This document shows, piece by piece, positions 1 through 8,481 of a stretch of 64,000 nt of DNA. Position 1 is the first letter of the stretch; every line of letters begins with the position of its first letter. The stretch spans positions 1-64,000 of the forward strand of contig NZ_FOOK01000003.1 of NCBI RefSeq assembly GCF_900113175.1, written 5' to 3'. A model generated the notes under the pieces. That model searched no databases. It was not told the DNA's origin and saw only the letters and a list, made by a program, of their open reading frames with translations. A program made the translations under genes and the position numbers. This DNA comes from Planifilum fulgidum. Its GTDB lineage: Bacteria; Bacillota; Bacilli; Thermoactinomycetales; DSM-44946.

Positions 1-327
<327 letters not shown>

Positions 328-393
328 TGCACCTCCACGCACTTGATCCCGTAGCCAATTTTGAGGGTGCGGAGCATCCTCAGCCACAATGCC

Positions 394-511
<118 letters not shown>

Positions 512-515
512 GGCC

Positions 516-556
516 AAAAAAGACCCGGTCTTAGTGACCGGGTCTTTGATTTTTTG
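516..556 (+). terminator. Rho-independent terminator of the rRNA operon
   Basis: Hairpin AAAGACCCGGTC / GACCGGGTCTTT with a short TTAGT loop, then a T-rich run (GATTTTTTG), directly after 5S rRNA. Confidence 0.9.
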
Positions 557-1095
557 AAGAAAGACATCCAGGGAAAGCGGGAAATGCATCCCGTTTTTTT
601 GTCCGTTCCTTTAAGCCATCGTCCGCCAAATCCGGCAAGGTTTTCTTCCGATTTTCAAGGCCAAAACCTTCCCACTCCGCTGATCTATCGCGCCACTTCG
701 GCGGCGAAGCTGAGCGGAGTCGAACCGCTGACCTCACGTTTTCAGGACGGCTCAACGGCGCCGCAGCCCACATGCCAGCTTCCTTCAGGGGAAAAAAGGA
801 ATAAACCAGCGGCTTCCGCGTTTTACCGGGTGCCGGAGATGAAAAGGGCCGGCGGATCGCCGCCGAAATTCCCGGCGCGACCTGCCCTTCGAATGTCTCG
901 ATCCTCTGTGGTGAAGGAAAAGGTCCGGGGCTGGCAGGGACCTTCATCCTATGCCGCTCAGACCCGCAGTCTGACTTCCGGAAAGCGAGTCCGCTCCCTT
1001 CGAAGTTTGACTCGGCAGCTGGGGAGGTCCCCCTGCCCGGTGTTCCAGGTCATCTTTCTGCATCATCCGAGGCCGGAAAAATTTTGGGAAAGAAG
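557..1095. other. Intergenic region without a supported protein gene
   Basis: About 540 nt between the rRNA terminator and the promoter of the ArsR-type gene. Both strands contain open frames, but none has a convincing ribosome-binding site, domain or conserved motif. The only structured element seen is the tRNA-like sequence at 705-782 (minus strand). The rest looks like decayed sequence. Confidence 0.5.
705..782 (-). other. tRNA-like element, probably a decayed tRNA gene
   Basis: On the minus strand a 7-bp acceptor-like helix (GAAGCTG 782-776 with CAGCTTC 712-706) encloses a perfect T arm: AGCGG, loop TTCGACT, CCGCT. A discriminator G is followed by CCG instead of CCA. The overall length of 78 nt is right for a tRNA. 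The anticodon arm is poor: only about 3 bp, loop CCTGAAA with C at the position of the invariant U33. The D arm is 7 nt instead of 2 nt from the acceptor. It is most simply a tRNA pseudogene left beside the rRNA operon; a functional tRNA is unlikely. Confidence 0.45.
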
Positions 1096-1128
1096 TGGCA
1101 ATTTTCATTTCGTTCGATTATAATCGAA
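1096..1128 (+). promoter_or_regulatory. Promoter overlapping a 16-bp palindromic operator
   Basis: TTCGATTATAATCGAA (1113-1128) is a perfect 16-bp inverted repeat that contains a consensus -10 box TATAAT (1119-1124). A weak -35 (TGGCAA, 1096-1101) sits 17 nt upstream. The following gene encodes an ArsR-type winged-helix protein, so autorepression by promoter occlusion is the simplest reading. Confidence 0.7.
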
Positions 1129-1158
1129 TCAAGCATATTGTTCGATGGAGGACGAACG

Positions 1159-2142
1159 ATGGGCATCCGGATAGAGATCGATGCGGCGCCGGCCTATGAA
1201 TTGTATCCCAGCCTGTTGGCTTATCTGGGGAAAGACAAGAGTCTCGACCGGGGGCCGTCGTGGGCCCGGCAGGTCAGAAAGGGGTTGGACAAAGAACTTG
1301 CGGAAGACCTGAAATCCCTCGGGAAACCGGTGGCATTCAGCGAGCCGAAGAGGAAGTTTTCCGACAACCCCCTGTTTCAGCTGATCTGGCTGCTTCCTCC
1401 GCTGATCCGGGATTGTCCGGAGGATCGAAGCGTCTCCGGTTTTTTGCGCTGGTTGGAGGGACTCAGCTCCGGCGAGCTCTACGAGCGGGCGGCCGAACGG
1501 CTGCCGGAGGGAATGTTCCTGCCCGCCGGGATCGGGGTTGTGCGGGATCGGGCCGTGTCGCTGTTGAGGCGATGGGACCGTCAGTATTTGAGCCGGCTGG
1601 ATTCCGCCGTCTGGGAACATCTACAGCGGGATGCCGAGCGGAAGCGCCGGCGGTTCGACTCCCTGAAACCCGTAGAGTTGATCGAAGAGGCGACCAATGG
1701 CCTGTGGCTGTCTCCCGCAGAGAAGGATGTCACGGTGCTGCTGGTGCCCCAGGTCCATTGCGTTCCCGCAAACCTTTATGAGAGGTACAAAGACCTGCTC
1801 TTTATTCAATATCCCTGTGAATTGCCCTCCGGCGAGGGAAATCCTCCCACTTCCCTCCTCCGGATGGCCCGCAGCCTGGCGGACAAAAACCGCCTGCGCA
1901 TCCTCCGCTATCTGTCCGGAGGCCCCCGCAGCTTTATGGAAATCGTCCGCCATACGGGACTGGCCAAGAGCACCGTGCATCACCATATGGTTTCGCTGCG
2001 GTCGGCGGGTCTGGTCCGAATGATGCTGGAAAAGGAGCGAAACGAGGCCCGCTACGCCTTGCGAAGGGAGGTGCCGGATCGCCTTCATGGCCTGCTTGCG
2101 GAATATCTGAAGGGGGAAAATCGTCCTTCCGATCCGCCTTGA
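1159..2142 (+). CDS. ArsR-type winged-helix transcriptional regulator
   Basis: A 327-aa protein with an ArsR-like winged-helix domain at about residues 236-300. It contains a helix-turn-helix with TGLAKSTVHHHM and the ADKNRLRILRYL lead helix typical of the family. The N-terminal 230 residues resemble the uncharacterised sensor half of long ArsR-like regulators (DUF5937 type, from memory). Start chosen at ATG 1159 because GGAGGA precedes it by 6 nt; an upstream in-frame ATG lies before the -10 box. It is followed after 67 nt by an MFS transporter, its probable target. Ligand unknown. No metal-binding CxC motif is evident, so metal sensing is not indicated. Confidence 0.85.
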   Translation: MGIRIEIDAAPAYELYPSLLAYLGKDKSLDRGPSWARQVRKGLDKELAEDLKSLGKPVAFSEPKRKFSDNPLFQLIWLLPPLIRDCPEDRSVSGFLRWLEGLSSGELYERAAERLPEGMFLPAGIGVVRDRAVSLLRRWDRQYLSRLDSAVWEHLQRDAERKRRRFDSLKPVELIEEATNGLWLSPAEKDVTVLLVPQVHCVPANLYERYKDLLFIQYPCELPSGEGNPPTSLLRMARSLADKNRLRILRYLSGGPRSFMEIVRHTGLAKSTVHHHMVSLRSAGLVRMMLEKERNEARYALRREVPDRLHGLLAEYLKGENRPSDPP

Positions 2143-2209
2143 TGTTTCGGTCCTGCTGAACCGGCACGCATCTTCCCGCACGCATCTTCCCGGGGGTGAG
2201 AGGGAAACG

Positions 2210-3451
2210 ATGAAGGAATTGATTCGAAACCGCAGGTTTCTTCTGGTCTGGCTGGCCCAGGCCGCATCAGGACTCGGCGGAATCTTCGCCATGTTTATCG
2301 AGGCGTGGTTGGTGTATTCCATCACCGGATCCAAGATGGCCATGAGCGGATTGGTCATGGCGTTCATGATCGCCTCCCTCACCGTTCAGTTGGGGGCGGG
2401 GCCGTTTCTGGACCGCTGGGACCGGCGCCTTGTGATGGCCCTTTCGCAGTGGTCCCGGGCCGTGGGATATCTGGTTCCCACTGCGCTGTATGTCCTGGAT
2501 TCCCTCTCCTTGTGGCATCTGTACCTGGCGGTCGTGATCGGAGGGATGGCCGAGCCCCTATTTCGGTCCTCCAGCATGGCTTACCTTCCGGATCTTCTTC
2601 CCGAAAAGCAGCTGGTCAAGGGAAACGCCGTGTTGGAAGGAACCATGAACGGGATGGCCCTGGTCGGCCCTCCCCTGGCAGGGGTGGCGCTGGGGTGGCT
2701 GGGCCCGGAGATGATCCTGTCCGCTTTGGTCTTTTTGCTGGCGCTGTCGGGAACTCTGCTCATCCTGTTGCCCGGGAGCCGTCCGGACGCCAAGGGCGAA
2801 AAACAATCCTGGATCGCCCAGTTCAAGGAAGGGTTGGGCATTTTCAGGGTGCATCCGATGCTGCTGGGGACGGCTCTGCTGATCATGACGAGCAATTTCG
2901 CCTACGGGGCGATCGAACCCCTGTTTCTTCCCTATGTGTCGGAACTTCTCCACGGCACACCGGTGCAATTCGGCCTGCTCACCTCCGCCTTCTCCCTGGG
3001 CATGCTGTTGGGTTCCGTGTGGATGAGTTTTCGGGAGGAACCCCGAAACCGCCGCATGTACATGATTTTGTCCAACGGGGTGGCGGGGGTGGCCATTGCC
3101 GTGATGGGCGCTGTTCACCTGTTCCCCGTCGCACTCTTGATGGGCTTCGTGTCCGGGATCTGCGCCATCGTTTTCAACGTGCTGAACACCACCCTTTACC
3201 AGCGCTTTGTTCCCAAGGAGATTCGCGGTCGCGTCTTCACCGTCCGCATCCTGCTGGCCCAGTCGGCCATTCCCCTCGGCGCGTTTTTGGGCGGCGGATT
3301 TGCGGAGCTGTGGGGTCTTGCCCCCCTGTTTCTCATCGCGGGAGGGGTGGTGATCCTGGTGACGGTGGTCGCCTGGTTCCATCCGGTGTTCCATCGATTG
3401 AACCAGCAGGTGTCCGCCCCGCAGAAGGAGGAAATCTCCTTGTCGGGCTGA
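2210..3451 (+). CDS. MFS transporter (drug-efflux-like, MFS_3/enterobactin-exporter type)
   Basis: A 413-aa, 12-helix major facilitator. The MFS motif between helices 2 and 3 appears as GPFLDRWDRR near residue 65, and the second-half counterpart near IRGRVFTVRILLAQ is typical of the MFS_3 family of small-molecule exporters. Start ATG 2210 is preceded by GGGGTGAGAGGG. It lies just downstream of the ArsR-type regulator and upstream of a decayed paralog, so the three probably formed one regulated efflux unit. Substrate cannot be told from sequence. Confidence 0.88.
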   Translation: MKELIRNRRFLLVWLAQAASGLGGIFAMFIEAWLVYSITGSKMAMSGLVMAFMIASLTVQLGAGPFLDRWDRRLVMALSQWSRAVGYLVPTALYVLDSLSLWHLYLAVVIGGMAEPLFRSSSMAYLPDLLPEKQLVKGNAVLEGTMNGMALVGPPLAGVALGWLGPEMILSALVFLLALSGTLLILLPGSRPDAKGEKQSWIAQFKEGLGIFRVHPMLLGTALLIMTSNFAYGAIEPLFLPYVSELLHGTPVQFGLLTSAFSLGMLLGSVWMSFREEPRNRRMYMILSNGVAGVAIAVMGAVHLFPVALLMGFVSGICAIVFNVLNTTLYQRFVPKEIRGRVFTVRILLAQSAIPLGAFLGGGFAELWGLAPLFLIAGGVVILVTVVAWFHPVFHRLNQQVSAPQKEEISLSG

Positions 3452-3667
3452 GGTCACTGGCTGCCGAAGGCTTGGGAACGCGATGAGACGTGCGCAGGGC
3501 GCGGAGGGCTGCCGTGTCGTGCCCCGAGCGTGTGAACCGGAAAATGCGGCGGAACTTGCCGGCTTTCGGCCGGGGCGTTTTTTGATCGGAGAGAGGTTTG
3601 CGGGAAGGGGGTGAAGAAGAGAAATAAAACCGAAAATATGTTCCTGTTCCTGGAGGCCGGGCTGTCG

Positions 3668-4920
3668 ATGCATTCCTTCTTTATTCACACGGCCTTATCT
3701 TCCGATCTGGATCGGCCAGGCGGCCGCCGGGATGGGCGGCAGTTTCGCCACCTTTGTCCAGTCCTGGCTGATGTATGAACTGACGGGCTCCAAACTGGCG
3801 ATGGGGAGCCTGTGGCTGGTGTTTATGCTGCCGGGCGTTTTGGTGAAGCTGGTGTCGGGGCCCTGTCTGGACCGGTGGGATCCGAAGCGGCTGATGATCG
3901 CCGTCCAATGGTCGAGGGCGGCGATTTTTCTCCTGCCTTTCGGGATGTTGGCGCTGCATGCGCTGGAGGTATGGCACCTGTGCCTGACGACGATCGCCGC
4001 GGGCATGACGGAGCAGCTCTTTCGCCCGGACGGCATGGCCTATGTGGCCGGGACCTTTCCGGGGGAGAAGATGGCGAGGGTCAATTCCCTCCTGGAAGGA
4101 ACCATGCAGTTGACGCAGCTGACGGGACCGGCGCTGGCGGGCTGGGCGTTGGCGGAAGCGGAGGGGGACAGTTTACCCGTCTTGGCCGCTCTGGTCGCGA
4201 TGACCGCCGGTTCGGGAGCGGCGCCCCTTCCTCTGCCCCGGGCGGAGGGAGGAGTGCGGAGAAAAAAAGCCGGTTGGTTGGGGCAGTTGATCGAGGGATT
4301 CCGCTTTTTCCGGCTGTCTCCCCTTTTCTGTGGACCGGGTTGCTCATGACGGCGGTCAACTTCTGCACCGGGGCGTTTCTTCCGATGATCCTCCCCTTTG
4401 TGACGGAGCGGCTGGGGGGATCATCGGCGGAATATGGCTTGTATATGGCCGCCTATCCCTTGGGCTTCATGTTGGGGGCCCTTTACACCGGGTGGATCGG
4501 GGAACCCTCGGACCGACGGCGGCGGATGCTCGGTGCGCTGTTCTTCCAGGGCGGCTTTATGTGCCTTCCCGCATGGACCCGCTCCTTTCCCGTCGCGCTG
4601 GTGCCGGAGACCGGTGTCGGCGTCTGCGCGCCCTGTTTACCGTTCAGAACACCCCCTTTTACCGGAGGCACGTCCCGGCGGATCTGCGCGGAAGAGTCTT
4701 CGCCCTGCGCATGTTGATCGCCCGGTCCGGTTTTCCCCTGGGTGCGCTGTTTGCCGCGGGATTTACGGAATGGATGGGCCTTTCGCTTCTGTTCACCCTT
4801 CTCGGAGGGATTGTTTTGACGGCGGCGGCATCGGCCTGGTTTTCCCCCGTGTACCGGGAGTTAAACCGGGCGGCGATGCGGAATTCGGAGGAGGGAGCGC
4901 GGCGGGTGAGGATCAGATAA
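3668..4920 (+). pseudogene. Second MFS transporter, frameshifted paralog of the upstream gene
   Basis: Three reading frames together spell an MFS protein similar to the one at 2210-3451. Segment one is LFTRPYLPIWIGQ... (about 3675-4325, including GPCLDRWDPKR). Segment two begins WTGLLMTAVNFCTGAF (about 4328-4620). Segment three is FTVQNTPFYRRHVP to the end (about 4625-4919). The first junction is explained by one missing T in the T-run near 4324-4327; the second lies around 4590-4630. The N-terminal start is also out of frame (MHSFF at 3668). Several independent lesions argue for a true pseudogene rather than a single sequencing error. Confidence 0.85.
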
Positions 4921-4951
4921 TTTCTTTTATTCGGTAAAAAATGCGAAAACT

Positions 4952-4981
4952 TTCCTTCCTCATCAATATAAATGGTATACT
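4952..4981 (+). promoter_or_regulatory. Candidate promoter of the dicarboxylate symporter gene
   Basis: -10 TATACT (4976-4981) with a weak -35 TTCCTT (4952-4957) and 18-nt spacing, about 80 nt before the start codon. Confidence 0.45.
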
Positions 4982-5062
4982 AAAGAAGTGGTGTAAAACC
5001 GCTGCTTTCGTGAAAAATTCCTGAAGTTCCGGGGAGGTTCCCTTTGAAAAAGGAGTGATGGG

Positions 5063-6304
5063 ATGAAGTTAACCACCAAGATCTTGATCGGGATTGTGCT
5101 CGGCCTCATTGTAGGTGCGGCGCTTCATTTGTACTTTCCGTCGGTCTTTGACGTTTTGAATGAATATATCTTCGATCCCGTTGCGGTGTTGTTCATCAAG
5201 GCGATCAAGATGATCGTGGTTCCGCTGGTTTTCTTCTCGATCGCGTCGGGAGCGGCGGGAATCGCAGATCCCCGGAAGCTGGGGCGGATCGGGGGAAAAA
5301 CGATCTTATTGTATCTTTTGACGACGGCGGTGGCGATCACCGTCGGGTTGATGCTGGCCAACGTCATCGCTCCCGGCGAGGGAGTCCACATCGGAGAAGC
5401 CTCGGAAAAACCCGATATCCAAGAAGCTCCTCCGATCAAGGAGACGCTGCTTAACATCATTCCGGAAAACCCGGTCCAGGCGATGGCGGAGGCGGAGATG
5501 CTTCAAATCATCTTTTTCGCCCTGTTCTTCGGGATCGCCATGGCACTGCTGGGTGAAAAGGCGGACCGGGTGAAAGCGGTGATCGAACAGGGGAACGAAG
5601 TGACCATCAAGATGGTGGATCTGGTGATGAAAACCGCCCCCTATGCCGCCTTCGCCCTGATGGCCCGGGCCATCGGTCAAGCGGGGATCGAACTGATCGG
5701 ATCCATGGCCTGGTATATGGTCACCATCCTCGGGGCGCTGCTTTTGCATATGGCCATTATCTACAGCTTGCTGATCTGGGCATTGGGGAAAATGAATCCG
5801 CTTCAATTCTTCAAGGCGATGGGGCCGGCCATGGAAGTGGCCTTCACCACCAGCAGCAGCGCGGCAACCCTTCCGGTCACGATGGAGTGTGTGGAAAGGG
5901 ATCTGAAGGTGCCCAAAAGCATCAGCAGCTTTGTCCTGCCCCTGGGCGCGACGGTGAACATGGACGGCACGGCGATCATGCAGGGGGTGGCCGCCGTATT
6001 CATCGCCCAACTGTACGGCATCGATCTATCGCTGGTGGAGCAGGGAATGATCCTTCTGACCGCCACCCTGGCCTCCATCGGAACGGCGGCGGTCCCCGGG
6101 GCGGGTCTGGTGATCCTGTCGATGGTGCTCACCTCCGTCGGATTGCCGGTGGAGGGAATCGCCATCATCATGGGCGTGGACCGGCTTTTGGACATGAGCC
6201 GGACCGTGACCAACATCACCGGCGACGCCTGCGTGGCCGTCTGCGTGGCGAGGACGGAGGAACGACGTGCGGAGGCGGCTTCCGCGGCGGAACTCAGTGC
6301 GTAA
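5063..6304 (+). CDS. Dicarboxylate/amino acid:cation symporter (DAACS family, GltP/DctA-like)
   Basis: A 413-aa membrane protein that imports glutamate/aspartate or C4-dicarboxylates with H+ or Na+. The family hallmarks are all seen: the serine-rich re-entrant loop FTTSSSAATLPVT, the HP/TM7 motif ATVNMDGTAIMQG, and the substrate-site helix DMSRTVTNITGDACVA. Length is normal. Start ATG 5063 follows AGGAG by 7 nt. It is monocistronic, with its own promoter upstream and a strong terminator downstream. Substrate choice is not resolvable by eye. Confidence 0.93.
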   Translation: MKLTTKILIGIVLGLIVGAALHLYFPSVFDVLNEYIFDPVAVLFIKAIKMIVVPLVFFSIASGAAGIADPRKLGRIGGKTILLYLLTTAVAITVGLMLANVIAPGEGVHIGEASEKPDIQEAPPIKETLLNIIPENPVQAMAEAEMLQIIFFALFFGIAMALLGEKADRVKAVIEQGNEVTIKMVDLVMKTAPYAAFALMARAIGQAGIELIGSMAWYMVTILGALLLHMAIIYSLLIWALGKMNPLQFFKAMGPAMEVAFTTSSSAATLPVTMECVERDLKVPKSISSFVLPLGATVNMDGTAIMQGVAAVFIAQLYGIDLSLVEQGMILLTATLASIGTAAVPGAGLVILSMVLTSVGLPVEGIAIIMGVDRLLDMSRTVTNITGDACVAVCVARTEERRAEAASAAELSA

Positions 6305-6307
6305 ATC

Positions 6308-6338
6308 AAACCCGGCGCCTCATGGGCGCCGGGTTTCT
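6308..6338 (+). terminator. Rho-independent terminator
   Basis: Perfect 12-bp stem AAACCCGGCGCC / GGCGCCGGGTTT with a 5-nt loop right after the symporter stop codon, then CTT. Confidence 0.85.
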
Positions 6339-6418
6339 TGGCTCTGGAAGGAGAGGCTGGATGGCTGACTTGATCCGTGGAAGGGGCGGATTCCGACGGA
6401 AGGGAAGGGCCGGGTGGT

Positions 6419-7402
6419 TTAATCCCCGAGCCTGTAGCGGAAGACGCCGCCTTTTTCCTCTTTTTTCACCGCCCCCCATTCCTCCAGCAGGTCCAGGTGG
6501 CCGAGGGTTTCCGACATGGCCAAGGGAAGCTGTTCCAAGTACTTGGAAGGGAAAAGTCGCTTGCAGAGCTCGAAGCAGGTCAGCGCTTCCCCCTCCGACA
6601 GGAAGTCGCGCAGGGTGAGGGCGCGCTTATCCTGCTGGGCAAGCCGCTCCCTAATCAGGGAATGGGCGTGGGAGATCTCTTTTCCGTGGCCGGCGAGGAC
6701 CAGGGCCAAATCCATATCGAGACAGCTCCTGAGGGACTGGCGATACTGAAGGAGCGGCTTCGCCCGCTCGTCCTCCCCGGGATAGGGCGGTTCGATTAAT
6801 GCATTGGAGGATACGTGCGCGATCAGATGATCTCCTCCGATCATCAGTCCGTCCGCCTCCCGGTAAAGGGAGATATGGCTTTGGGCATGGCCCTTCGTCT
6901 CCTTCACCCGCCATCCGGGCATCCCCGGGACCTCGTCTCCCTCGGCGATTTCCCCGTCCAGATCCGTCCGGCAATTGAATTGCTGCAGCAGTTTGTGCAG
7001 CTCGATGTTGGGTCCGATGAGGGATTCCGCCACGCCTCCGGAGTGGAACAGCTCTTCCATGTACCGGTACCATCGGCGGTAAAAGGATTCGTCTTGAAGG
7101 ATCCAGGGGCGGTTTCGCGGGTGGCCGATGAGGCGGAAATTTCCGTGTTCCCGGAGATAATCGAGCAGGCCCACATGGTCGATATGGTGATGGGTGAGCA
7201 CCACCTGTTCGATGTCCGAAGGGGAGTAACCCCGCTCCCGCAGCTGGGTTTTCAGGCTTTCCCACGCTTCGTCCGTTTTTGGCCCGGCGTCCACCAGGGT
7301 GAGCGATTCGCCCTCCACCAGATAAACGTTGACGGGGCCGATGGGAAAAGGCGTGGGCAGGGAGATCCGATGAATGCCTTTCAGTTTCGCGGAAGTGTTC
7401 AA
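6419..7402 (-). CDS. Metallo-beta-lactamase-fold hydrolase
   Basis: A 327-aa MBL-fold protein. The metal motif THHHIDHVGL is near residue 67; further ligands lie in TKGHAQSHIS and GGDHLIAH, and the C-terminal helix carries GHGKEI. The C-terminal 70 residues form a small helical/winged extension as in the YflN/LACTB2-like group. Start chosen at TTG 7402 because GGAGG lies 8 nt upstream; the frame stays open to 7507, but that would place translation across the operator. A FadR-consensus box lies about 90 nt upstream, which suggests a role linked to fatty acid degradation (for example thioester hydrolysis). Substrate is inference. Confidence 0.85.
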   Translation of the reverse strand: MNTSAKLKGIHRISLPTPFPIGPVNVYLVEGESLTLVDAGPKTDEAWESLKTQLRERGYSPSDIEQVVLTHHHIDHVGLLDYLREHGNFRLIGHPRNRPWILQDESFYRRWYRYMEELFHSGGVAESLIGPNIELHKLLQQFNCRTDLDGEIAEGDEVPGMPGWRVKETKGHAQSHISLYREADGLMIGGDHLIAHVSSNALIEPPYPGEDERAKPLLQYRQSLRSCLDMDLALVLAGHGKEISHAHSLIRERLAQQDKRALTLRDFLSEGEALTCFELCKRLFPSKYLEQLPLAMSETLGHLDLLEEWGAVKKEEKGGVFRYRLGD

Positions 7403-7492
7403 CGCCTTCGCCTCCGGTTCGCAAAATGATCGAGGGTCGTTGCTGCGGTTTCCGCCGGTTTCGCGGCGGAAGGCGGGGATGGAACCGAATTG

Positions 7493-7510
7493 TGAATGAA
7501 CGGTCATTCA
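7493..7510 (-). promoter_or_regulatory. FadR-type operator upstream of the MBL hydrolase
   Basis: TGAATGAACGGTCATTCA is an 18-bp inverted repeat with 7-bp arms. It matches the Bacillus FadR (YsiA) consensus TGAATGAMTANTCATTCA in every arm position. On the minus strand TATAAT lies directly upstream (about 7511-7516), so binding would cover the transcription start. Confidence 0.7.
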
Positions 7511-7577
7511 TTATATATTATCCATATTATAATGGATTTCGGGGAATTCGGCAACCCAGGAGGGAAGAGGGGCGTTG

Positions 7578-7623
7578 AAAAACGAACGCTTAGATATAAT
7601 TACCGTCTTAATGTTCGTCTTTT
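7578..7623 (+). promoter_or_regulatory. Paired PurR boxes of the purine operon
   Basis: AAAAACGAACGCTTA (7578-7592) and TTAATGTTCGTCTTTT (7608-7623) form two inverted CGAAC boxes about 16 nt apart, just upstream of the -35 element. This is the arrangement of Bacillus PurR control regions, where PRPP-sensitive repression occurs. Confidence 0.75.
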
Positions 7624-7626
7624 CCG

Positions 7627-7655
7627 TTGACTTCCCCTTTCGGGGCTGTTACACT
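7627..7655 (+). promoter_or_regulatory. purE operon promoter
   Basis: TTGACT (-35, 7627-7632) and TACACT (-10, 7650-7655) with 17-nt spacing, placed between the PurR boxes and the riboswitch. Confidence 0.75.
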
Positions 7656-7667
7656 GGGGGTGACGGG

Positions 7668-7746
7668 ATTTTTCTCATATATGCTCGGGAATAGGGCCCG
7701 AGTGTCTCTACCCGGAAACCGTAAATTTCCGGACTATGGGAAAAAT
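7668..7746 (+). promoter_or_regulatory. Purine riboswitch, guanine class
   Basis: Three-way junction with P1 (ATTTTTCTCAT with ATGGGAAAAAT), P2 (CTCGGG/CCCGAG) and P3 (CCGGAAA/TTTCCGG). The conserved junction strands GTCTCTAC and ACTATGGG are intact. The specificity position (C74 of xpt) is C at 7734, the guanine/hypoxanthine type; U would indicate adenine. Ligand binding should favour the terminator downstream. Confidence 0.92.
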
Positions 7747-7823
7747 CCTCCTTTCGGCGTGCGCAAAAGCGCCCGGACGGTGGATTTTTCGGAGGTCCGA
7801 AATCCTTGTCCGGGCTCTTTTTG
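7740..7823 (+). terminator. Riboswitch-controlled terminator and antiterminator
   Basis: Long hairpin: GCCCGGAC (7771-7778) pairs with GTCCGGGC (7808-7815), with an inner GGATTT...AAATCC extension, followed by TCTTTTTG. GAAAAATCC (7740-7748), which is part of riboswitch P1, is complementary to GGATTTTTC (7782-7790). Antiterminator, P1 and terminator are therefore mutually exclusive: guanine bound should mean termination. Confidence 0.85.
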
Positions 7824-7905
7824 TGAGAAGGAGAAGGGAAGATCCCTCTGCTCATTCATATCGGATCCTTCCGTTGAAAATACTTGCGGATAGGGGAGAA
7901 GGCGC

Positions 7906-8403
7906 ATGGAGAAGCCGCTGGTGGGAATCATCATGGGATCGACGTCCGACTGGCCGACGATGAAACGGGCCGCGGAGGTGCTGAAAGAACTGGAGATTCC
8001 CCACGAGAAGCGGGTGGTGTCCGCCCACCGGACGCCCGACGAGATGTTTCGTTACGCGGAGGAAGCCGCGGACCGGGGCATCGAAGTAATCATCGCCGGC
8101 GCGGGCGGGGCGGCTCACCTGCCGGGGATGGTGGCGGCGAAGACGGTCTTGCCCGTCATCGGTGTGCCGATCAGGACATCGGCGTTGAACGGCCTGGATT
8201 CGCTGCTCTCCATCGTGCAGATGCCCGGCGGCGTGCCCGTGGCCACGGTGGCCATCGGGGAGGCGGGGGCCATAAATGCCGGTCTTCTGGCGGCGGAGAT
8301 CCTGGGCGTCAAGGATCCGTCCATCCGGCAGCGCCTGATCGCCCGGCGGGAGGCGATCCGCCGGCGCGTGCTGGAGGCGGCCGATCCGGAGGCGCAGGGA
8401 TGA
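7906..8403 (+). CDS. purE: N5-carboxyaminoimidazole ribonucleotide mutase
   Basis: A 165-aa class I PurE that converts N5-CAIR to CAIR in step 6 of IMP synthesis. The N-terminal nucleotide-binding motif GSTSDWPTM and the active-site SAHRTPDEM are present. Normal length for the family. Start ATG 7906 follows GGGGAGAAGG. It is the first gene of the 12-gene purine operon, behind the PurR boxes and guanine riboswitch, and works with PurK encoded next. Confidence 0.96.
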   Translation: MEKPLVGIIMGSTSDWPTMKRAAEVLKELEIPHEKRVVSAHRTPDEMFRYAEEAADRGIEVIIAGAGGAAHLPGMVAAKTVLPVIGVPIRTSALNGLDSLLSIVQMPGGVPVATVAIGEAGAINAGLLAAEILGVKDPSIRQRLIARREAIRRRVLEAADPEAQG

Positions 8404-8481
8404 TGGGACAAAAGGACATGCCGGGGGATGCCGCATGGGCGTCCGGTGACGGCAAACCACATGCGAAGTGAGTGATCATCC

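Noticed and set aside
705-782. tRNA-Sec to accompany the TGA-containing gene
   Set aside because: Length 78 nt, no long variable arm and no TCA anticodon; it cannot be tRNA-Sec.
2558-3688. Minus-strand ORF opposite the MFS gene
   Set aside because: Gln/His/Arg-rich shadow frame without a domain; the plus-strand gene is clear.
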